A DNA stretch of 64,000 nt from Marinimicrobium agarilyticum DSM 16975 (GTDB taxonomy: Bacteria > Pseudomonadota > Gammaproteobacteria > Pseudomonadales > Cellvibrionaceae). Shown one piece after another: positions 27,410 to 36,446 of this stretch (the stretch's first letter is position 1; each line of letters starts with the position of its first letter). Location: NCBI RefSeq assembly GCF_000423345.1, contig NZ_AUHU01000004.1, forward strand, positions 186,001-250,000, given 5' to 3'. A program made the position numbers and the translations under genes. The notes beneath the pieces are model-generated. The model worked only from the letters and a program-made list of their open reading frames with translations, was not told where the DNA came from and searched no databases.

Positions 27410-30070
27410 ATGAATAAATATATCTGGCTGATACTAATGTCCGTCGCCCTTGCCGGGTGTGGTGGAAGTGATAACCCTGGCTCCGATGACGTCCCCAATG
27501 ACCCCGAAACCCCTGTAACGCCAACCGCCCCTGAGGAAGAGGAGGAAGAGCAGGAGGAGCAGGAACCAAACGAGGAAGAACCAGAAGTAGTGCCCCCAAC
27601 CGACACCGCCGACACTGACGTCCAGGTGTTTGTGGTGGGTGACTCCACCGTGGCCAGCTACAACGCCTCGTCATACCCGCAGGCGGGCTGGGGGCAGGTG
27701 CTCCAATACTACTTCGAAGAAGATGAAGTCGAAGTCCTCAACAGAGCGCGAGGCGGCCGCAGCACCAAAAGCTACAAAGTCGATGGCATTTGGGATGAAG
27801 TCCTCACCGAAGTGGGGGAGGGTGACTATGTCATGATCCAGTTTGGTCACAATGACCGGGACTGGACCAAAGACGAACGCTACACCTCCCCGGAAGACTA
27901 TGAAGTGTACCTGACCGAATACGTCGAAGAGACCCGAGCGAAATCGGCGACGCCCATTCTGGTCAGCCCCATGGTCATGAACGCCTATCGTGACGGAGCG
28001 CTGCGCAATGTGTTTACCGAAGAAGGTAATGATTATGCGGGTTCAATGGCAAGCGTTGCCGCCGATATGGATGTTTCCTATGTAGACTTGAATGCCAAAT
28101 CCTGGGCGCTGGTCAACTCCCTTGGTCAGGAGCAGGCCTCGCATTACCTGTATCTGATTCTGGACGCCGGTGAATATGAGAATTACCCGGATGGCAGCAA
28201 TGATGGCACACACTTTCAGGAGTCCGGTGCCATTGAAATGGCTCGCCTCGTGGTAGAAGGCCTGGAGGAGCTCAACGCAGACGAAGCCCTGACTACACTC
28301 TTGGACGGCATCGCGCCACGATATACCTTGACGGTAACGCAAGAGGGCGCGAATGACAGTCTCTACACCCAAGGCAACGCTTATCCTGCCGATACACCAC
28401 TAACCCTCAAGGTGCGTGCCGGCGACAGTGACACCTTCGACGCCTGGTACTCAGCAGGCCAAGTAGCAAGTGAGACCAACCTCTACAGAACCACAATGCC
28501 GGCGGGCACATTGACCATGGTAGCGGCGTTTAATGGGGTGGTCCCCGAGTTCAACGTCGATGCCGCCACCGCTTATCTGATTGGCGACTCCACCGTGGCC
28601 GACTATGCCGAGGGCTACTACCCGCAAACCGGCTGGGGCCAGGGCTTCCAGCACTACTTTGATGACTCGAAAATCACGATCGACAACCGCGCCCTGGGCG
28701 GTCGTAGTTCAAAAAGTTACTACGAAAACCACTGGGAGGACGTAAAAGCCAACGTCCAGGAAGGCGACTTTGTCTTCATTCAGTTTGGCATCAACGACAG
28801 AGCGCAGGACGAAGAGCGAAGCGCGCCCACAGGTGGCGTGTTTGAAGGCTACATGACCGACTTCGTCGAAGAGACCCGGGAATTGGGAGCCACCCCGATC
28901 TTCGTCACCACGGTCCGCCGCAACCAGTGGCGGGATGGCGCTCCGTACGACGCCTATCATGAGCATCCCGTGGTCACTCGTGAGCTCGCCGCTGATCTGG
29001 GTGTTCCATTGGTCGACCTCAACGCAAAAAACAAAGCGCTGCTCGAAATGGTGGGTGAAGACTACGCCAACGAGTTTTACTACATGGGCTTTGGGGCCAA
29101 TCAATACGGCAATGCGACCGCCGCAGCGGATACCGTGCACTTTCAAAAGCAGGGTGCGGTTGAAATGGCTCGCCTGGTGGCCGAAGGCGTCGAAGAGCTG
29201 AGCGGCATAAACGCCGTTGCACCGCTCGTCGGCGCCCTCAAGCCCACCTTTGCGATGAGCGTCTCTTCACCGACGCCGGAGGCCGGCACCTTTTCCAAGG
29301 CTTTTGAGTACCCCGAAGGCACCCCGATGACCCTTAAAGCACTGGCCAATGAAGGCGATGAGTTTACCCAATGGCTCGGAGCTGATCGGGCCGAAGTGTC
29401 AACGGACTTCATCTATGAATTCAATACCGGCGCTGCCGCCAGCACCTACGAAGCGGTATTCAACAACAGCGAAGGTCTGGGCGAAGTCATGACGAACCTG
29501 ACAACGCAGTTGGATGGCACCAACATCGTGTTGGACTGGTCCCTTGAGAACTTCAGTGGCGAGATCACCTATGTCGAAATTTACCGCAATACCCAGGCGA
29601 ATTTTGACGGCCGTGAACGTATCGTCGCCGGTGCGGCCACCAGTGGTACTTTTGTGGATGAAACCGCCGAAGAAGGAAACACCTACTGGTACATGTTCAA
29701 AGTGGTCCATGGTGGAGTCACCACCAACGCCGAAGCCGAAGGCGAAATCAGAAAGCCTTTTGTCAGCGAAGTGCCGGTGACCAACTTGACCACCACCATC
29801 GTCAACGGCACCTCCGTTGAAGTGTCCTGGGACCTTCAATACTTCGAGCCAGAGATCACCTACATTGCCATTTACCGCAATGATGAGAACGCCCTGTTGG
29901 GGCGCGAACGTCTTCTTGCCGGTGCCGCAATGAAGGGGACCCTGGTTGACGAGAACCTCGAGCCGGGTAAAACCTACTGGTATATGGTGAAAATGACCCA
30001 AAACGGCGACACGGTAAACACCGATCCGGAAGCCGACATTACCATTCCAGAGGGCGCGGTGGCTGAATAA
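27410..30070 (+). CDS. Two-domain CE12-type (rhamnogalacturonan acetylesterase-like) lipoprotein
   Basis: An 886-residue lipoprotein (lipobox LAGC, Cys17) with a Pro/Glu-rich linker to about residue 70. Two SGNH-hydrolase domains follow. The first is VFVVGDSTVASY (Ser79), a GGRSTKSY oxyanion glycine block, FGHND and DGTHFQ. The second starts near residue 385 with YLIGDSTVADY, then GGRSSKSY, FGIND and DTVHFQ. These are CE12 hallmarks; the family deacetylates pectin (rhamnogalacturonan) or xylan. In the second copy the FGHND histidine is Ile. Between and after the domains lie 60-residue beta modules, and two fibronectin-III-like repeats end the protein (about 695-880, TYVEIYRN and TYIAIYRN). 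Confidence 0.85.
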   Translation: MNKYIWLILMSVALAGCGGSDNPGSDDVPNDPETPVTPTAPEEEEEEQEEQEPNEEEPEVVPPTDTADTDVQVFVVGDSTVASYNASSYPQAGWGQVLQYYFEEDEVEVLNRARGGRSTKSYKVDGIWDEVLTEVGEGDYVMIQFGHNDRDWTKDERYTSPEDYEVYLTEYVEETRAKSATPILVSPMVMNAYRDGALRNVFTEEGNDYAGSMASVAADMDVSYVDLNAKSWALVNSLGQEQASHYLYLILDAGEYENYPDGSNDGTHFQESGAIEMARLVVEGLEELNADEALTTLLDGIAPRYTLTVTQEGANDSLYTQGNAYPADTPLTLKVRAGDSDTFDAWYSAGQVASETNLYRTTMPAGTLTMVAAFNGVVPEFNVDAATAYLIGDSTVADYAEGYYPQTGWGQGFQHYFDDSKITIDNRALGGRSSKSYYENHWEDVKANVQEGDFVFIQFGINDRAQDEERSAPTGGVFEGYMTDFVEETRELGATPIFVTTVRRNQWRDGAPYDAYHEHPVVTRELAADLGVPLVDLNAKNKALLEMVGEDYANEFYYMGFGANQYGNATAAADTVHFQKQGAVEMARLVAEGVEELSGINAVAPLVGALKPTFAMSVSSPTPEAGTFSKAFEYPEGTPMTLKALANEGDEFTQWLGADRAEVSTDFIYEFNTGAAASTYEAVFNNSEGLGEVMTNLTTQLDGTNIVLDWSLENFSGEITYVEIYRNTQANFDGRERIVAGAATSGTFVDETAEEGNTYWYMFKVVHGGVTTNAEAEGEIRKPFVSEVPVTNLTTTIVNGTSVEVSWDLQYFEPEITYIAIYRNDENALLGRERLLAGAAMKGTLVDENLEPGKTYWYMVKMTQNGDTVNTDPEADITIPEGAVAE

Positions 30071-30088
30071 CCCTCGTTCAGAAGGTTC

Positions 30089-30134
30089 GTTGCCCGGCTG
30101 CCACCTTCCCCCAAGAAGATGGCAGCCGGGCAAC
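30089..30134. terminator. Strong 15-bp stem hairpin after the CE12 gene
   Basis: GTTGCCCGGCTGCCA and TGGCAGCCGGGCAAC form a perfect 15-bp stem around a 16-base loop. No T-run follows, but its placement 19 bases after the stop indicates termination or 3'-end protection. Confidence 0.65.
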
Positions 30135-30243
30135 CAATGCAGCCCTCAAAGGTGGCGCAATAAGGATATCGTCGAAAGGCTTGATTCTCAGGCAAAACTG
30201 GGGTGAGATGAGGGGCTAAACCACCGCAAACGGTAACCGAAAC

Positions 30244-30615
30244 ATGGCAACCGATAAACCAACAAGCAGCAAACTCGACCGGGTTCTGGCCGAGCAACGT
30301 GAATATATCGCCAAGCGCGAGCGGGGCTATCGGGAGCAGGCGCTCAAAATGTACCCCTGGATCTGCGGGCGCTGCGCCCGGGAGTTCACCCGTGCCAACC
30401 TGCGCGAGCTGACCGTGCACCATGTGAATCACGACCATGACTACAACCCCTCGGACGGCAGCAACTGGGAGCTACTCTGCATCTACTGCCATGACGAGGA
30501 GCACGAAAAGTTCTCCAACTTCATTCGCTACGGTAGCACGACGGAAACCGAACGCCCCGCCGCCACCCACAACCCCTTTGCCGATCTCAAGGCCCTCATG
30601 GGCGAGAAAAAATAG
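30244..30615 (+). CDS. yajD: YajD family HNH nuclease
   Basis: A 123-residue protein. The HNH fold is shown by WICGRCAREF, LTVHHVNHDHDYNPSDGSNW and LLCIYCHDEEHEKF, giving a CxxC/CxxC structural zinc site and the catalytic His-His pair. YajD proteins are widespread in gammaproteobacteria; their biological DNA substrate is not known. It is monocistronic. Confidence 0.92.
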   Translation: MATDKPTSSKLDRVLAEQREYIAKRERGYREQALKMYPWICGRCAREFTRANLRELTVHHVNHDHDYNPSDGSNWELLCIYCHDEEHEKFSNFIRYGSTTETERPAATHNPFADLKALMGEKK

Positions 30616-30747
30616 CGAACGACCTAGAGCCTCTTTCCCATAGCTGTCGTTTGGTGAGTGATTTGGGGTTCACGCTATCGCCTCAGTCATATTGCTGTCA
30701 CCTGGCTCCTCGATACTCACGGCATTTGATGTTTTGAGGAGTTTTCC

Positions 30748-32544
30748 ATGCCCAATGTATCCAGACGTCGTTTTATTCGTGCCGGCATGTTCGGCCTTGG
30801 TGGCATTTACGTGTCGTCCGCCCTGACCGGTTGTGGCGGTAGTGACGATGACGGCCCAGAGCTGGGCCTGGGTCGTTTTGCGCATGGCGTTGCATCTGGT
30901 GATCCACTGGCTGAGAGCGTCATCCTCTGGACTCGCGTGACCCCCGCTAACAGCGGCGACGAGTCAGTGCGCGTAAGTTGGGAGGTTGCCCGGGACCAGG
31001 CATTCAGTGATATCGTCACCGAGGGCTCGGGCGACGCGCACATTTCGCGCGACTTTACCGTCAAGGTGGATATTCGCGACTTGAGTCCGGATACGCACTA
31101 TTACTACCGTTTCAATACCGCGACAGAATCCTCTCCCATAGGCCGTACCCGGACCCTTCCGCAAAACACGAGCGAGCGCCTGCAGCTGGCGGTGGTCTCC
31201 TGCTCCAACTATCCCTCCGGGTTTTTCCACGTGTACGACGCGATCGCTGATAAGGAGCTTGATCTGGTTCTGCACCTGGGTGATTACATCTACGAGTACG
31301 GCATCGATGGCTACGCCTCCGAGGAGGCGGAACAATTGGGCCGACAATCACTTCCGGCTGGAGAACTGTTCACGCTGGACGACTACCGTACCCGCTACGC
31401 TCAGTACCGCTCGGACCCCGACCTTCAGAAAGCGCACGCGGCGCACCCGTTCCTCGTCGTGTGGGACGATCACGAAATCGCCAATGACACCTACAACGGC
31501 GGTGCGGAAAACCATAATGACGGAGAGGGCGAGTTCGATGAGCGCAAATTGGCCGCGATGCGCGCCTACTTCGAATGGCTACCGATTCGCCCCGAGTCCG
31601 CCGCCACCAATGACGACCTGGTCATGCCGTCCAGCATCTTCCGGCAGTTCCAGTGGGGAGATCTGGTTAATATTCTGATGCTGGACACCCGGAATGAATC
31701 CCGGGCAAAACCATTGGCCATTCCCGATTATTTTGACTCGACCACTGGCGCTTTTGACTTTGAAGGTCTGTTTGGCGATATCAACGATTCGTCCCGGGAG
31801 CTGCTCGGTCCCCGGCAACTCGACTGGTTGGGCTCGGCGCTGGCCACATCGACCGCCACCTGGCAAATGCTGGGGCAGCAGGTGTTGATGGGGCGCATGT
31901 ACTTGCCCTTTGCCATCGCCACCCAGCAAATGAGCATTCCCGACTACGCCGAACTCGCGCCCCTGGCGTTGCTGGCCGCCCGCGCCCAGCAAAACGACCC
32001 GACGCTGACCGAGGAGGAACTGGCCTACCTTCAAGCCAACCAGGGAAAGCTCACCCCCGAAGTGGTGGCCCTGCTTCAAGCGCCCGGTATCCCCTACAAC
32101 CTGGATGCGTGGGATGGCTACGGCGCCGCTCGCGAGAAAGTGCTTCAGTTGGCGCGGCAAGCCAATGCCAAGCTCGTGGTGGTCGCTGGCGACACCCACA
32201 ACGCCTGGGCCAGTGAATTGACAGACGCCGAGGGCACACCGGTGGGAGTTGAGCTTGCGACCTCTTCGGTCAGCTCGCCGGGCCTTGAGCAGTACCTGGG
32301 AGTGTCACCGCAAGCCTACGCGCAAACCGAAGCCGGCATCGTCAGCCTGGTGGAAGGGCTTAAATATATGAACACTGGCGACCGCGGCTTTATGACGCTC
32401 GACATTACCCACGAGCGAATCGACGCCCGCTGGGAGTTTGTGAGCTCCATCAAGGAAAGCGATTACACCCTCGTTCCTGAACGCTCCATGCGCATGCAGG
32501 TGGATGCAGACACCAGTGCGAGCCTGGTGGCGGTAACATCGTAG
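30748..32544 (+). CDS. phoD: PhoD-family alkaline phosphatase/phosphodiesterase
   Basis: A 598-residue protein with a Tat signal: RRRFIRAG, a hydrophobic core and LTGC, which may also be lipidated after Tat export. The N-terminal PhoD domain (about 45-130: FAHGVASGDPLAESVILWTR) precedes the metallophosphatase core: VVSCSNYPSGFFHVYDAI, LHLGDYIYEYG, VWDDHEIANDTY and VVVAGDTHNAW, which supply Fe/Ca ligands. It releases phosphate from phosphomonoesters or diesters in the periplasm. GAGGAG lies before ATG 30748. No Pho box could be fixed by eye. Confidence 0.92.
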   Translation: MPNVSRRRFIRAGMFGLGGIYVSSALTGCGGSDDDGPELGLGRFAHGVASGDPLAESVILWTRVTPANSGDESVRVSWEVARDQAFSDIVTEGSGDAHISRDFTVKVDIRDLSPDTHYYYRFNTATESSPIGRTRTLPQNTSERLQLAVVSCSNYPSGFFHVYDAIADKELDLVLHLGDYIYEYGIDGYASEEAEQLGRQSLPAGELFTLDDYRTRYAQYRSDPDLQKAHAAHPFLVVWDDHEIANDTYNGGAENHNDGEGEFDERKLAAMRAYFEWLPIRPESAATNDDLVMPSSIFRQFQWGDLVNILMLDTRNESRAKPLAIPDYFDSTTGAFDFEGLFGDINDSSRELLGPRQLDWLGSALATSTATWQMLGQQVLMGRMYLPFAIATQQMSIPDYAELAPLALLAARAQQNDPTLTEEELAYLQANQGKLTPEVVALLQAPGIPYNLDAWDGYGAAREKVLQLARQANAKLVVVAGDTHNAWASELTDAEGTPVGVELATSSVSSPGLEQYLGVSPQAYAQTEAGIVSLVEGLKYMNTGDRGFMTLDITHERIDARWEFVSSIKESDYTLVPERSMRMQVDADTSASLVAVTS

Positions 32545-32582
32545 GTTGCTCCCTTTCCCAATTCACTCATAGAGCGCTATTT

Positions 32583-32612
32583 GCGATCAGCGGTCAACAG
32601 GCCGCTGATCGC
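32583..32612. terminator. Bidirectional hairpin between convergent genes
   Basis: GCGATCAGCGG and CCGCTGATCGC form a perfect 11-bp stem with an eight-base loop between the phoD stop and the stop of the minus-strand gene at 32628. Confidence 0.7.
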
Positions 32613-32627
32613 CCCTGACTGCGCTGA

Positions 32628-34028
32628 TCAGGCGTAACCAAATAACTTTTGGCGTTTGATTTTTTCCGCCACGACATCCGGAACCTGGTCTTCCCAGCTC
32701 GCGTTACCCTCACTGATTTGCTGAAGCACATTCGGCGAGAAAATACCCAGATAGTCCTCGTTGAACCGCTCCAGTTGAACGATATAGCCATTGTCCATTA
32801 GGTGCTGGTAAAGGTGGCGTAGCTGAGTGGGCACCTCAAGGTTGTCGGCTCTGACCAACTGGCCCGTGGCCGGATCGCGGTAGGGGTAGATGTAGAGTTT
32901 GACCTTGTTTTTGAACAGCCGCCCGAAGCCTTCCAAGAGTCCGCCCGCCAAGTCCTGGTAATAGCTTTCATCGAACAGTTCAGCCAGGCTGTGAGCGCCC
33001 ATGGTCACCCCGATGCGGCCGCTGGTGTTGCGGCTCAGGTAAGAGGCCAGGCGATGGTACTCCGGGTAATCGGAAATCAGCACCGTGTGGCCCGCCGCCT
33101 CCAGCACCTCGGCGCGGGCGATGAAATCGTCCAGATCTACATCGCCCCCGGTATTCAGGTTCTTCAGGGCCATCTCCATAATGGCCACCGTCTCGCCGGG
33201 CTCTGCGTCCGCCTCGGCTTCCATCGTGGTCAAGGCGGAGTCGAGCATATCGATATTCACATGGGTCACCGGGCGAAAGCGCCCTCGCTCCACCAGAACC
33301 GACTTTTTACGCAGGTGTTCCGAGGGCTGAAGCACGCGGCCGTCGGCGGCAAACATGGCCGCATCGCTCAGGCCCAGCTGCACCAGACGCAGGCTGAGAA
33401 TACGGTTGTCCACCCGTTCGAACGCCGCGCCGGAGAAGTCCACCATGTCTACTTCCAGACGGTTAACGCTCAGCCCGTCGAGTAATGATTGCACCAGAAG
33501 GTCGGGGTCATCGCTCAAAAAACAGGCGCCGTAGACGAGGTTAACGCCTACTACCCCCAGGGCTTCCTGCTGGAGCGCGTTTTCGCTGTCGAGCATGCGC
33601 ACGTGAATAATGATCTCACTGGCCTGGGCGCCCGGCTCAGCCTGGAAGCGCACACCCAGCCAGCCGTGGCACTCATTGGTGCCCTGATAGTTGCGGGCGG
33701 AGACCGTATTGGCAAAGGAAAAGAACGCCGTGCGCTCGCCCCGGTCTAGCGCCAGCCGCTCCAGGGTGAGGTCGTACTCGTAGTTGAGCATGGCCTCCAA
33801 CCGCTCGCGGCAGACGTAGCGGTCACATTTACCGTAGATTGCGTCGCTCACTGCCATATCGTAGGCGGAGATGCTCTTGGCCACGGTGCCCGCCGCGCCA
33901 CCGGCCTGAAAAAACCAGCGCACCACCTCCTGGCCCGCGCCGATTTCGGCAAAGGAGCCGTAGCGGCTATCCTCAAGGTTCACTTTCAGGGCTTTCTCTC
34001 GGGGGTGCTGGGGATGCGGCTCTCTCAT
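32628..34028 (-). CDS. Conserved protein of unknown function
   Basis: A 466-residue soluble protein starting at MREPHPQHPREKALKVNLED (ATG 34028, with GAGGAG upstream; a TTG nine bases earlier is possible). Recognisable conserved stretches are SFAEIGAGQEVVRWFFQAGG, AAGTVAKSISAYDM, YGKCDRYVCRERLEAML, NECHGWLGVRFQ and LQQEALGVVGVNLVYGACF. I recognise this as a family often carried in databases under misleading names such as TonB-dependent receptor or nicotinate-nucleotide adenylyltransferase. It has no signal peptide, beta-barrel pattern or HIGH motif, so neither name is supported. Confidence 0.75.
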   Translation of the reverse strand: MREPHPQHPREKALKVNLEDSRYGSFAEIGAGQEVVRWFFQAGGAAGTVAKSISAYDMAVSDAIYGKCDRYVCRERLEAMLNYEYDLTLERLALDRGERTAFFSFANTVSARNYQGTNECHGWLGVRFQAEPGAQASEIIIHVRMLDSENALQQEALGVVGVNLVYGACFLSDDPDLLVQSLLDGLSVNRLEVDMVDFSGAAFERVDNRILSLRLVQLGLSDAAMFAADGRVLQPSEHLRKKSVLVERGRFRPVTHVNIDMLDSALTTMEAEADAEPGETVAIMEMALKNLNTGGDVDLDDFIARAEVLEAAGHTVLISDYPEYHRLASYLSRNTSGRIGVTMGAHSLAELFDESYYQDLAGGLLEGFGRLFKNKVKLYIYPYRDPATGQLVRADNLEVPTQLRHLYQHLMDNGYIVQLERFNEDYLGIFSPNVLQQISEGNASWEDQVPDVVAEKIKRQKLFGYA

Positions 34029-34295
34029 GGGGGGCAATCACTCCTCGGGCTGGGTGTCTGAGGTAATCCGTAGGCCTCATGCTAACCCAGAAGAGGCGGT
34101 GTGACCATGTTGGGTGGAGGCTCTCCCCGCAGAAGAGCGTGGCGATGGTGACCTTTCGTTGTGATGAATATCACACATGCATAAGTTGTGGCGGTTGCCT
34201 GTTTACTTCGTTTACAGGTTTCGGTAAATTCGATTTCTGTCGATGTCATTACCGCAAACCCATTAAGGTGAGTATCTCAACAAGGAGTCGTTACC

Positions 34296-35273
34296 ATGTC
34301 GGAATTCTTTCTCCCCCACCAGCATATCCCCGCCAAAGACTTGTTCGCCGCCGGAGATAAGGAAGCTATTGACCGCTTCCTCCAGCAAAATGCCGAATGT
34401 CGCAACGGCCTTAATGCCCAAAGCCCCTATTGCTCGGAATTTACCTCGGCTCAGGACCCGTTGATCCTGAGCAGCCTTCAACAGCTCCCGAACTCCCACA
34501 GACGCCAATTGTCCTGCACCATTGATGAATTCGGTGAGCAAACACATGTTATTGCTGAATTCTATGATCGGCACCTGACAAACCTCAATCTCGAGGCTAC
34601 TAACGGCCTAGTTGGTGCCGGTGCCACTGCCAACGGGGCCCGGCTAACCGCCTTTCAACGCACTATGGTCGATTATCAGGACGCGCTTATAAAGCTCAAT
34701 GAGCACAAGCGCGGTGGTCGCGCTAGCATGGCGAGTAAAGTAGAGCTGGAGGCTATGGCTAGGCGTAAATATGCCACTATGGCGCAACGGTACCGGGTAG
34801 AGTTAAACAGCATAGGCAATCCGGCGTTTCGCAATACGAATCGTGGACATATTCTGAATAACGCCGATCGTGGTATTACTCTCGCCAAGCACCACCGGGC
34901 GTCGAAACTTTCAATCGACAATGTCGCCGAAGTAGAACGATTAAACCGGCTGGCTCGTAGCATCCGTTTTGCGGGAAACGGAGCCGTTGTGTTAGATGTG
35001 GGCGCACGTTTAACCGGGGTATATGAGAGCTACCAACGCAATGAAAACTGGCAGCGGGAGCTGTCGCGGGAGGCGACTGGATTCGGCATTGGAGGCGCTA
35101 GCGGTATGTTGGCAGGTCAAGCTACCGTCGGAGCTCTAACAATGATAGGTCTCGGTGTCACGCCCCTTGGATGGGTCGTGGTGATAGGGGCGGGTATCGC
35201 CGTTGGATTTTCGACTGGGTCAAAAATGGATAGTTTCGGGAAGTGGCTTGCAGATCTATTATGGAGCCGGTGA
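34296..35273 (+). CDS. Candidate pore-forming toxin/effector
   Basis: A 325-residue protein without a signal peptide. The N-terminal two-thirds are helical and charged, with an AxxKxxLEAMARRKYATMAQRY coiled segment. The last about 70 residues form a glycine-zipper-like membrane hairpin (ATGFGIGGASGMLAGQATVG, then LTMIGLGVTPLGWVVVIGAG) and a short amphipathic end (FGKWLADLLW). This layout, a cytosolic-type body with a C-terminal glycine-rich membrane hairpin and an adjacent small membrane protein, resembles ion-selective pore effectors of type VI secretion with their immunity proteins. No VgrG, PAAR or Hcp gene is nearby. Function is inferred. Confidence 0.55.
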   Translation: MSEFFLPHQHIPAKDLFAAGDKEAIDRFLQQNAECRNGLNAQSPYCSEFTSAQDPLILSSLQQLPNSHRRQLSCTIDEFGEQTHVIAEFYDRHLTNLNLEATNGLVGAGATANGARLTAFQRTMVDYQDALIKLNEHKRGGRASMASKVELEAMARRKYATMAQRYRVELNSIGNPAFRNTNRGHILNNADRGITLAKHHRASKLSIDNVAEVERLNRLARSIRFAGNGAVVLDVGARLTGVYESYQRNENWQRELSREATGFGIGGASGMLAGQATVGALTMIGLGVTPLGWVVVIGAGIAVGFSTGSKMDSFGKWLADLLWSR

Positions 35274-35286
35274 GGCCAAAGATATT

Positions 35287-35643
35287 ATGAGTACCGAGTG
35301 GGTGTTCTTTTGGGTTTGTCTTCCAGTGTTAGCCTTAATGTTTATCAGCTGGCTAGGGTTCGCGCGCCTAACGATGGCGAGGATCGAAAAGCAACTGAAG
35401 GCGGAGGGAAAGCCTCGCCCTTGCCCTTGGGACGGTCCCGGGGGCAGAGTCGTTCTATACGCTTATGCGATTGTACTGCCCTCAAATTGGGCGAAACGAA
35501 TTCACGCCCGGCTCATTGATGCATCTCTAGTTCGATCCTACGTGCTACCTCAAGATCGCTGGCTGGCTTTCATGCTGATAGTGTCTGGAAATTTAATGAT
35601 ATTTTTGGGGTTGTGGGGATCATTCTATTTAGGGTTTTATTAG
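35287..35643 (+). CDS. Small membrane protein, probable immunity partner
   Basis: A 118-residue protein starting at ATG 35287, which has GAGG upstream and lies 13 bases after the previous stop. One helix at the N-terminus (FFWVCLPVLALMFISWLGF), a cytoplasmic central part with KAEGKPRPCPWDGPG and a C-terminal helix (WLAFMLIVSGNLMIFLGLW) are visible. Its size, topology and coupling to the candidate pore former fit an inner-membrane immunity protein. No homologue was identified with certainty. Confidence 0.55.
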   Translation: MSTEWVFFWVCLPVLALMFISWLGFARLTMARIEKQLKAEGKPRPCPWDGPGGRVVLYAYAIVLPSNWAKRIHARLIDASLVRSYVLPQDRWLAFMLIVSGNLMIFLGLWGSFYLGFY

Positions 35644-35697
35644 AGTGTTCATGTGGGCAAGGGTAAGAGCATTTGCTTCATAACAAGAGGTTGTTTA

Positions 35698-36045
35698 GTG
35701 AGCTTCGCAGAAAGAACGTCTTTTAGAGTTATTGCCCTATGCTCCGTTTTATTAGCAGCCACTAGTAGTGCTGAACCTCCGGTGACAGACAACAACCCTT
35801 ACGATCAGCTTTGCTCAATTTATCAGGAGGAGCTGGCTGGCAAGGCTTCTCCGGGACCGGCAACCTTTCAGAGATTGGCAAACAGGCTGAATGAAGAATT
35901 GCCGGAACTTACCAGACAGTTGGGGCACTGGGCCAACTTTCCCAAAGAAGAGTTTTATCCAGCACTTGAAGAAATGGCTGAGAGCGATACCGGAAAAGCC
36001 TGGGAATGTGACTTTATCAGGCGACGCCACAAATCTTTCTATTGA
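35698..36045 (+). CDS. Small secreted protein, third gene of the candidate effector cluster
   Basis: A 115-residue protein. GTG 35698 has AAGAGG upstream and starts a signal peptide (RVIALCSVLLAATSSA). The mature part is helical with two cysteines (DQLCSIYQEEL and WECDFIRRR). It lies 54 bases after the membrane protein gene and overlaps the end of the convergent TIGR02647 gene by seven bases. It could be a second periplasmic immunity factor; there is no direct evidence. Confidence 0.5.
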   Translation: MSFAERTSFRVIALCSVLLAATSSAEPPVTDNNPYDQLCSIYQEELAGKASPGPATFQRLANRLNEELPELTRQLGHWANFPKEEFYPALEEMAESDTGKAWECDFIRRRHKSFY

Positions 36046-36284
36046 GCGCTGCTACTAACCACCGCCAGTAGTTTCTGCACATGCTCCGAGATTTCACTGC
36101 CCAAGGGGGTGAGATACCCGCCATCTTTTTGAGTAATGAGGCCCTTGGCGTGCAGTCGCTCTGCGGCGGCCACCAGTGCTGGGTCGGCGGAGCTTTGATG
36201 GACTTTAAGACCCTCCATTGATGAGGATGAGTCAAACAGGGCGAGCAAGTTGAGTTCGCTGAGGTGGTCTTGTGAAAAGGGCAT
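36039..36284 (-). CDS. TIGR02647 family small protein
   Basis: An 81-residue protein. ATG 36284 is preceded by GAGGAA and starts at the conserved MPFSQDHLSELNLLALFDSS. The rest, with EGLKVH, AAAERLHAKGLITQKDGGYL and TPLGSEISEHVQKLL, matches TIGR02647, a winged-helix-like family of unknown function restricted to gammaproteobacteria. Confidence 0.88.
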   Translation of the reverse strand: MPFSQDHLSELNLLALFDSSSSMEGLKVHQSSADPALVAAAERLHAKGLITQKDGGYLTPLGSEISEHVQKLLAVVSSSAQ

Positions 36285-36446
36285 GGCTTGTTCCTCATTG
36301 TGTTGGTGCGTTGTTCGGTCGCAAAACGAAGCCTGATGGGCTATGACACCAATATACCTTAGCAGCTCTCCAGGGTCAGTGCGGGTATTTTCAATGCGTA
36401 GGCGTCCCATCCCTGGGTGCCCCAGACGACGCCAGTCAGCCTGCCT

